From Sphingobacteriaceae bacterium (GTDB lineage Bacteria; Bacteroidota; Bacteroidia; Sphingobacteriales; Sphingobacteriaceae), in contig JAGIAD010000003.1 in assembly GCA_017745075.1 (NCBI GenBank), positions 310,001-374,000 of the forward strand: 64,000 nt of DNA, read 5' to 3'. Below the pieces are notes generated by a model that was not told where the DNA came from, did no database searches, and saw nothing but the letters and a program-made list of their open reading frames with translations. The translations under genes and the position numbers were made by a program. Below are positions 55,801-61,419 of this stretch, piece by piece. The first letter of the stretch is position 1, and every line of letters begins with the position of its first letter.

Positions 55801-56056
55801 TTAAACCTGCAACCACAAAATAGCCGTTTATAGACGATGTGGTTATTGCACCGCTGGTAATGTCTGAAATTTTTACGCCCTTTAACGGTTTCCCGTTGTT
55901 ATCCACAACTGTCCCCTTCAGCGAATCGGTTAATACTTTTTCTACTACCCGGTTGCTGAAAGATCTGCCTGGTGAAGCAAAGCAGTAAGCGTGTAGCAGC
56001 AGGATAACTGAACTTAGTACAAGTTTTCTCTTAACTAAAATGTAATTGTCTATCAT
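52898..56056 (-). CDS. SusC-type TonB-dependent transporter (first pair)
   Basis: Outer-membrane channel, 1052 residues. N-terminal signal (about 10-28), carboxypeptidase-like beta domain (about 45-112, GTVVDNNGKPLKGVKI), plug (about 140-260, ALPGRIAGLNIGF, NIILIDGVQRPYL, DALATVMFGMRSSNG), then the barrel. The first residues differ from common SusC signals, so the start may be off by a few codons. First gene of the operon SusC, SusD, SusC, SusD, CHRD. A 16-bp palindrome lies about 190 bp upstream. Confidence 0.94.
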   Translation of the reverse strand: MIDNYILVKRKLVLSSVILLLHAYCFASPGRSFSNRVVEKVLTDSLKGTVVDNNGKPLKGVKISDITSGAITTSSINGYFVVAGLKGDQLRFEHPDFYTLETPYSGRKNVIIQLIGRYLPSKDFNGINPGDSAAVDRASVDILHGRQLKENLLQSISSVNTSQLNTTPASQFLQALPGRIAGLNIGFTSGGPGLDGNGLNYNVRSALGNNIILIDGVQRPYLSIDPDQIESVSVYKDALATVMFGMRSSNGIIAITTKKGDKGAPRISFSAQGGIERPIVLPKSLDAATYAMLYNEAKQNDAPPGVTLTPSYSAADIALYQNQTDPFRHPNVDWYNTVLRKQSYINRYNFNVQGSGKGFRYFVDLDNLKETGLFNTNDSLNTYNTNAQLDRYIVRSNLGVDLTKTTVMQLNLFGRIAKNNQPGGTTATVFSGLAATPNNAYPVFNPNGTLGGTSTYAQNANLYGQILQRGYQFQDARDVSVDLQLTQRLDMLLPGLYAKIQGSYNNSTLYKTDRSKNFASFQLNADNSYTSVGTLTEQGTTGTPGVRSRVIYTEADLGYEHSFEKHNLSALVLRNEQSTMQFDTGTLPEIYTDYAARFQYNYDQKYLFEAAGSYAGYNWFTPANRWAPYWALGMGWNIHNEAFVKDNLKWISNLKIRGTYGLTGQANAGYYTYIQTYWTPLTNTNNGDGYYFGNTGVGVTRSTGENSLANPNLAAEKAKKTNIALDLGFWNNKLIITAEYFNNRFYDLVGSPGIKTNILGAAYSNKNLYTYNYKGSDISLTYQDNISNFNFFVSGNFSLVQSKVVFIDEIARNYDYQRQTGKPVGMLYGYTAMGLFQSFAEINDPATAVLAATPKSSLRPGDIRYLDRNGDGIINDLDKGPIGSGKPTVYYGATIGFNFKGFDFSALLQGVMNRQTALGGPTGQYGDFYNGFGNGGAANAFEFNLGRWTPATAATANQPRLWLGANANNQEVSSYWIQNTSFVRLKNVEIGYTIPAYLSKKIGVPSIRLFSNGLNLFTWSPLSKFRNDVDPESLNPTYPMLKVFNFGINAKF

Positions 56057-56423
56057 GAATGATATTTTTTATTTGATTAGAATGCAATTAAGGCTTTACA
56101 GCCTCCCCTGTTTTTTGGTCTCAGATTGGAGCGCATTGAGAAAATACCACTGTATCAGGGTATTTATCAGATCATAAACCATCGGTTTCGGGTAGCCGAC
56201 TAAGCCATACCGACCTATTGTTGACACCCGTTTATTGGCTTAATACTCTCTTTTACGTAAAAGAATAGTGCCTAAGAAAAAAAATTAAGCAGGAGGTAAA
56301 AGCTGGTTTATAATCAGGTTATTGATTAACTGACGACTAAAACTAAAACAAAACATCAGCAACACAAGAATAAAAATCGAACTGTCAGCCCCCTGCAATA
56401 TCCTCTCCAATATGCGTTTATGT
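56057..56423. promoter_or_regulatory. promoter region of the tandem SusCD operon
   Basis: A 367-bp non-coding interval upstream of the first SusC and downstream of GH88. Its one clear signal is the palindrome at 56249-56264. The operon promoter must lie here, but no consensus box is certain. Confidence 0.5.
56249..56264. promoter_or_regulatory. perfect 16-bp palindrome, operator candidate
   Basis: TCTTTTACGTAAAAGA is self-complementary over all 16 bases and lies about 190 bp before the first SusC start. Its length and symmetry suit a dimeric repressor or activator site. Confidence 0.5.
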
Positions 56424-57635
56424 TTATTTGAGCTTACTTTCCAGGCTCAATCCCATTTGCAGTTTTTTCAACCTGAGCAGGGCTTCCATATAATAGTAAT
56501 CTGCATATATAATTGAAGTATCTATTTCCGAACCATTCGGTTTATGGCCGGTTGAATGCAATAAAAAAGCTGTGTTTTTATCTTTACTCTGATACGCCGG
56601 TGAAGAAAGAGACATGAGCATCTGTTCTGCAGCCTTGCGGTATTTTTGGGCTTTTTCTTTATCCTTAACCAAAGTAGCCAGCTCTAAAAGGCCGGAAGCC
56701 ACAACTGTCGCTGCCGAGGCATCTTTAGGAGCATCCGGAATTTCAGGATCATTAAAATCCCAATAAGGAATCTTATCTGCAGGTAACCTGGCCAGGTAAA
56801 CGTCTGTAACTTTCTGTGCGAAATCAAGAAAAGGCAAATATCCGGTTTCACGAAAGCACATGGTATAGCCATAAATGGCCCAGGATTGTCCACGTGCCCA
56901 CATGGAGTCATCAGCATATCCCTGATGCGTTAGGCCCTTTATTTTTTTCCCGGTTTCCTTATCATAAATTACTGCATGGTAAGCGCTGTAATCTGATCTG
57001 AAATGGTTAGCCATGGTAACTTTGGCATGAGATAAGGCGATATCATATAATTTTTTGCTACCCCCGTTTTTAGATGCCCAAAACAACATTTCGAGGTTAA
57101 TCATATTATCGATAATGGTATTATGTTGTGGCCATTGCATCTGCGGTACAGCCCTCGGCCATGATAAGATGGTACCCACTTTAGGATTAAAGAGTGTAGC
57201 CAGTGTATCAGCGGCTTTTAATATGACGGACTTAAATTTTGTATCTCCGGTAAGCCGGTAGCCATTTCCATAGCTGTTAAAAATCTGAAAGCCCAGGTCA
57301 TGGTCAAATGCATGCTGCTCTGAAAGTGGTTGAAGTTCTTCCGAAAAGCGAGTTGCCTCATTCAACAATTTTTTTGAACCCGTAGCTTCATAACCGTACC
57401 AAAGTATGCCGGGCCAAAATCCGGAGCACCAGTCTTTATAGCCTACAAACTTCCAATCGGCAGACCCGGGGATAACCGACCTGGGAATGTTATTTTTCTG
57501 ACCGGGAATCAGTTTTAGGGTCTTCTGTATTTGTGCTGTGCAATAAGCCAGCTCTTTGGATGCATCTACCTGTGCGGTTGCAGCTTTACCCAGAAGGCCC
57601 AACGTTGCAATTAAATAAAAAGCTAAATATTTCAT
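56424..57635 (-). CDS. GH88 unsaturated glucuronyl hydrolase
   Basis: Exported alpha/alpha-barrel enzyme, about 403 residues. The start at 57635 gives a signal peptide (MKYLAFYLIATLGLLGKAAT, cleavage near AQ); an ATG at 57656 adds seven residues. The catalytic Asp pair of GH88 is visible: Asp113 in FDHDLGF and Asp176 in TIIDNMINLEML, with DSMWARGQSW later. It removes the 4,5-unsaturated uronic acid left by polysaccharide lyases. The two lyase-fold genes in the window are natural partners. Confidence 0.93.
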   Translation of the reverse strand: MKYLAFYLIATLGLLGKAATAQVDASKELAYCTAQIQKTLKLIPGQKNNIPRSVIPGSADWKFVGYKDWCSGFWPGILWYGYEATGSKKLLNEATRFSEELQPLSEQHAFDHDLGFQIFNSYGNGYRLTGDTKFKSVILKAADTLATLFNPKVGTILSWPRAVPQMQWPQHNTIIDNMINLEMLFWASKNGGSKKLYDIALSHAKVTMANHFRSDYSAYHAVIYDKETGKKIKGLTHQGYADDSMWARGQSWAIYGYTMCFRETGYLPFLDFAQKVTDVYLARLPADKIPYWDFNDPEIPDAPKDASAATVVASGLLELATLVKDKEKAQKYRKAAEQMLMSLSSPAYQSKDKNTAFLLHSTGHKPNGSEIDTSIIYADYYYMEALLRLKKLQMGLSLESKLK

Positions 57636-57656
57636 GTTGATATGGTCTATAGACAA

Positions 57657-57966
57657 CTGGTGTTTACAGCAATACTCATCAAGGCGGAAAAGATATTAAG
57701 ATTGTTACCTCAATATTTGAATAATAACACCCTTCCAGATGGCATATTTCAAGCCCACAGATAAAAAATCAAGAGAAAGTGGTTTTAAACAATGAGGTTG
57801 TTTACAATAATTGACTTATTTAAAATACACCAATGAAGTTAACATATGTCGAATACAATTTAACAAATGAGCGATTGCATTGGGGTACTGGTTTCTAATT
57901 TAGTTGATAGGCAAGGTCGAAAAAGTTTAATTCGATTATTAAGCCACTAACCAAATATCATTTAAT
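57657..57966. promoter_or_regulatory. divergent region between GH88 and GH5
   Basis: A 310-bp AT-rich interval between oppositely oriented genes, which must hold both promoters. I see no strong palindrome or repeat in it. Confidence 0.4.
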
Positions 57967-59664
57967 ATGAAAACACTCAATTACCTAACAGGCATTATGC
58001 TGACTGTTTTAGCGGTCGGCTGTCAAAAACAAAAGATTGAAAACCCTACTGTTCTTCAATCCACAAAACGGGCGGTTACCATGCCCACTTCCACCAGTTA
58101 TCCCAATTACAATACTTCGCCACAACCGGCAGATCAATCGGGCGTTGGCAGTACTGCTGCCCAGCTTGCTGCGAAATTTACACTGGGATGGAACGCCGGT
58201 AATAGCCTTGAAGCCATAGGCGGCGAAACCTATTGGGGTAACCCTGCACTCACCCAGGCAATGATTGACCAGGTAAAAAGAAGTGGCTTTACGGCAGTAC
58301 GCCTCCCCTGCTCATGGAACCAGTATATGTCCAATACCAGTACTGCACAGCTTCAGCAATCGTGGCTTAACAGGGTAAAAGATGTAGTTCAATACTGCGT
58401 AAATGATGGCTTATATGTAATCCTGAATATCCACTGGGATGGAGGATGGCTTGAAAATAACTGTACCACGGCCCAACAGCCTTATGTAAATGCCATGCAA
58501 AAAGCCTTCTGGGAACAGATTGCTACACAATTGCGCAATTTTGATGAACATCTTATTTTTGCCAGTGCCAATGAACCAGCAGTTTCTGACGCTACTGGAA
58601 TGGGTGTGCTGTTATCGTATCATCAAACTTTTGTGAACGCAGTGCGGTCTACCGGTGGTAAAAATAGCTACCGTACACTTGTAATTCAGGGGCCGAGTAC
58701 CAATATAGACTATACCAACAACCTGATGAATGCTTTACCGAATGATTCAGCTCCTAACCGGTTAATGGTAGAAGTACATTACTACACACCATTCAATTTC
58801 GCAGGTCTGGCTACTGATGCAAGTTGGGGAAATTCGTTTTACTATTGGGGTAATGGTTACCACTCTACAACCGATGCCTCGCGTAATGCAACTTATGGAG
58901 AGGAAGGGGATGCCGGGCCACAATTTGCCCTGATGAAAACAAAGTATATTGATAAAGGTATACCGGTTATACTCGGAGAGTACGGTGCCATCAGAAGGCC
59001 TAATACTTTATCGGGCGATAACTTAACTTTACACCTGGCCAGCAGGGCTTATTATATCAACCATGTTACCCGGCAGGCGGTACAATATGGGTTAAAACCG
59101 TTTTATTTTGATGATGGATCTTCAGGAAACAATGCATTCAGGATCCTAGACAGGCAAAATATTGGTTCAGCCGACCAACAAGCTTTGGCGGCGGTTGTAC
59201 AGGCAGGCCAAAATGCCAGCACATCAAGCATTCAGGCCGGGCAAACTTACCAGATCTACAACAGGTATAGCTTTAAAGCCCTTGAAGCTGCCGGATGGGG
59301 TAGTTCAAATGGAACAGTTGCGCAACAATGGCTATATGGTGTAGGTGCTAACCAACAATTTAAAGTAGAAGATGCAGGCGGTGGATTATTCCGTCTTACT
59401 CCTGTTCATGCACCGACCAAGTGCCTGGAAATTAGCGGATTTAGCACTGCTGATGGAGGACAGGCAGCTTTATGGGATTACAATGGCAGTGCTAACCAAA
59501 AATGGTCTATACAGATAACCGACAATGGCTATTACCGCATCACGAATTCAAATAGCGGGAAAGCCCTGGATATAACTGGTTCCTCATTAAACAATGGAAC
59601 TGCGGCCATACAATGGACGTACTCAGGTGGAAGAAACCAACAGTGGGGATTTGTAAAAATCTAA
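57967..59664 (+). CDS. GH5 lipoprotein endoglucanase with ricin-type lectin
   Basis: Surface lipoprotein, 565 residues: signal ends LAVGC (lipid Cys19). The GH5 barrel (about 65-395) has LGWNAGNSLEA, RLPCSWNQY, HWDGGW, acid/base Glu203 in SANEPAVS and nucleophile Glu338 in ILGEYGAIRR, as in GH5 endo-beta-glucanases. A ricin-B/CBM13 domain (about 425-565) holds three repeats with QxW motifs (VAQQWLYG, NQKWSIQI, NQQWGFVKI). It probably cuts beta-1,4-glucan or a related backbone at the cell surface. It is followed by the repeat element at 59707. Confidence 0.92.
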   Translation: MKTLNYLTGIMLTVLAVGCQKQKIENPTVLQSTKRAVTMPTSTSYPNYNTSPQPADQSGVGSTAAQLAAKFTLGWNAGNSLEAIGGETYWGNPALTQAMIDQVKRSGFTAVRLPCSWNQYMSNTSTAQLQQSWLNRVKDVVQYCVNDGLYVILNIHWDGGWLENNCTTAQQPYVNAMQKAFWEQIATQLRNFDEHLIFASANEPAVSDATGMGVLLSYHQTFVNAVRSTGGKNSYRTLVIQGPSTNIDYTNNLMNALPNDSAPNRLMVEVHYYTPFNFAGLATDASWGNSFYYWGNGYHSTTDASRNATYGEEGDAGPQFALMKTKYIDKGIPVILGEYGAIRRPNTLSGDNLTLHLASRAYYINHVTRQAVQYGLKPFYFDDGSSGNNAFRILDRQNIGSADQQALAAVVQAGQNASTSSIQAGQTYQIYNRYSFKALEAAGWGSSNGTVAQQWLYGVGANQQFKVEDAGGGLFRLTPVHAPTKCLEISGFSTADGGQAALWDYNGSANQKWSIQITDNGYYRITNSNSGKALDITGSSLNNGTAAIQWTYSGGRNQQWGFVKI

Positions 59665-59706
59665 AAGAAAAAGTCTGCTGTTAAATTTACTGATAGCACA
59701 ATATAT

Positions 59707-59967
59707 AAAGAGGCTGTATCATAATTATAAAACTGTCATCCTGAAGGATAATTTATTGTATAAAAATCAATATAGATGACAGCCCTCTCCAGGATCGTCA
59801 TTTCGAGCGGAGTGTTACGCAGTCGAGAAATCTATTTTAAATAGATCTCTCCATTTCGCTGCGCTTCAGTCGAGATGACGATTCTTCGATACTTCGTCAA
59901 GCTCAGTACAGGCTAAGCTCAATGTGACAGATTACAGGTGAAATTACAAATATGATACAGCCTCTTT
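59707..59967. repeat. 261-bp element with 17-bp perfect terminal inverted repeats
   Basis: Ends are AAAGAGGCTGTATCATA and TATGATACAGCCTCTTT, perfect inverted copies. Inside lies a long imperfect palindrome (59796-59880, CGTCATTTCGAGCGG to CAGTCGAGATGACG), plus GTCATCCTGAAGG. There is no coding capacity. This is the form of a non-autonomous MITE or a composite palindromic repeat common in Sphingobacteriaceae. Flanking target duplications are not obvious. Confidence 0.8.
59796..59880. repeat. inner palindrome of the repeat element
   Basis: CGTCATTTCGA...TCGAGATGACG with a central AGATCT-rich region (AATCTATTTTAAATAGATCT). It would form a long hairpin in RNA, and lies between convergent genes where it could also stop transcription. 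Confidence 0.65.
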
Positions 59968-59986
59968 GTTGTTATTAGTGTATTAT

Positions 59987-61261
59987 TTAACGAGAAAAAG
60001 TTAACGTTCCGAAGCCAAGCTGATCGTAGCTTCCGCTGGTAGAACCATAGTCCCCACCCCCACCTTCAGGCCTCACCTTTTCGGCAAATTGGGTTGTGTA
60101 TGGGGCAGACTTGCCTTTTATCTTTACATAATAATTGTAAACCAGCTCCCATCCCGGACGGATATTACCCCTGCCCGCACTTGAAATAACTGTTTGATTT
60201 GAATTTTCACAGTTGTTATAAGTAGTATACGGAACGGTATTGGTGGTATTGATGTTATAAGCCGCTATATACTCGCTAACTCCTAAAAGTGGCGGATTAA
60301 CATGGCTCCAGGGATTATAATCGAAAAAATTCTGCCCCTGGTTGTATAACATCTGGCAAAAGGTTCCAAAAAGTGGTACCTCCATGGTGGCATGCCCCTG
60401 GTCTCTCCCTGCCTCCTGCGCCTGGTCCATACCATTTGGATAAGTTGCTGTTGTTACCCGGCCTATAAAGGCTGTGCCGGTTCCACTATGCTGGTAATAA
60501 TTTATTGCATAATTAATTTTGGTTACATCATCGCAAAGAATGCCAATGGCCAACACAGTACATAAGTTAGACATATCCCAGTTTAGCCAGTAATGCGTGC
60601 CACAGGTATTATTATGCCTGTTCAGAAAATCGCTCGAAACCGGATAATATACATTGAGCATAAAATTTTTAAAGGCCGTAAAATCTGTTGTAGACCAGCC
60701 ACTGTAACCCCGCATAATTTCTGCAGCATTGGCCCATTGGTAACCTTGCAGGCCAGCTGCCAGTTGTTTGTTGCTATCGCCATCAATATACTTGCACGTA
60801 CGGGCCCAGGCATTCATAATCGCAACGGCATTTGCGCCGCAGGCTGCATCGCCCTTAATTTTCCATCTTAAAGCATTTTGATAAGCTGCTGCTGCATCCT
60901 GGCATGCCTGAATGTAATTTTCTCCTCTTCCGCTTGCTGCTCTTCCACGCACAATGGTATCAACCGGCCGCGGAACATAGGTGGCAGCAGAACGGCCATT
61001 GGCTACCAGTTTATTCCAGCCATCCAGCCAGGGCTGTGCCCCTGCATTTACCTTGGTTGTCATACGGGTAAAATCAGCTGCAGAATGGAGCATTCCAGGG
61101 TGTACTACTGCAGTTACCTGCCCCAGTGCAGCAACGGCCATTTGTTTTCCCGACAGCAAACCGGTACCCAAATTTGCCGGATCATCAGCGGCGATTGGCT
61201 TGCTGCAACCACAAAAGATGGCTAAAGCGCAAAGCATGATTTGATTCATTTTTGTTTTCAT
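59987..61261 (-). CDS. lipoprotein polysaccharide lyase, alginate-lyase fold
   Basis: Exported lipoprotein, 424 residues: MKTKMNQIMLCALAIFCGCS, lipid Cys19 (or from the Met at residue 5). The lyase domain covers about 60-420. Shared with the lyase at 34190 are QEAGRDQGH and the end RPEGG...LGFGTLTFSR; it also has NNTCGTHYWLNWD. Substrate is a uronic-acid polymer by family, not set by sequence. It ends against the repeat element and lies about 160 bp downstream of the CBM3 protein on the same strand, with a hairpin between. Confidence 0.87.
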   Translation of the reverse strand: MKTKMNQIMLCALAIFCGCSKPIAADDPANLGTGLLSGKQMAVAALGQVTAVVHPGMLHSAADFTRMTTKVNAGAQPWLDGWNKLVANGRSAATYVPRPVDTIVRGRAASGRGENYIQACQDAAAAYQNALRWKIKGDAACGANAVAIMNAWARTCKYIDGDSNKQLAAGLQGYQWANAAEIMRGYSGWSTTDFTAFKNFMLNVYYPVSSDFLNRHNNTCGTHYWLNWDMSNLCTVLAIGILCDDVTKINYAINYYQHSGTGTAFIGRVTTATYPNGMDQAQEAGRDQGHATMEVPLFGTFCQMLYNQGQNFFDYNPWSHVNPPLLGVSEYIAAYNINTTNTVPYTTYNNCENSNQTVISSAGRGNIRPGWELVYNYYVKIKGKSAPYTTQFAEKVRPEGGGGDYGSTSGSYDQLGFGTLTFSR

Positions 61262-61374
61262 AAGATATATATAAATTGGTTAAGCTAATTTGGCAGCAGC
61301 AATATATTCCTGGTAAGATTAACTGCCAGTATTTAAAGTAACTCCAATAAGGTATTTGTTTCTACGTTATTTAA

Positions 61375-61404
61375 GACAAAAGGTTGCTTGAACAACCTTT
61401 TGTC
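61375..61404 (-). terminator. strong 12-bp hairpin after the CBM3 gene
   Basis: GACAAAAGGTTG and CAACCTTTTGTC pair perfectly over 12 bp with a 6-nt loop, 15 nt past the minus-strand stop at 61420. The position fits a terminator, though the T-run lies within the stem rather than after it. Confidence 0.65.
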
Positions 61405-61419
61405 GGGTGATATTCTTAT

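Larger units (their letters stand above)
59665..59986. other. 322-bp region filled by a repeat element
   Basis: Between the convergent GH5 and lyase genes. Almost all of it is the inverted-repeat element at 59707-59967; no gene is seen. Confidence 0.7.
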
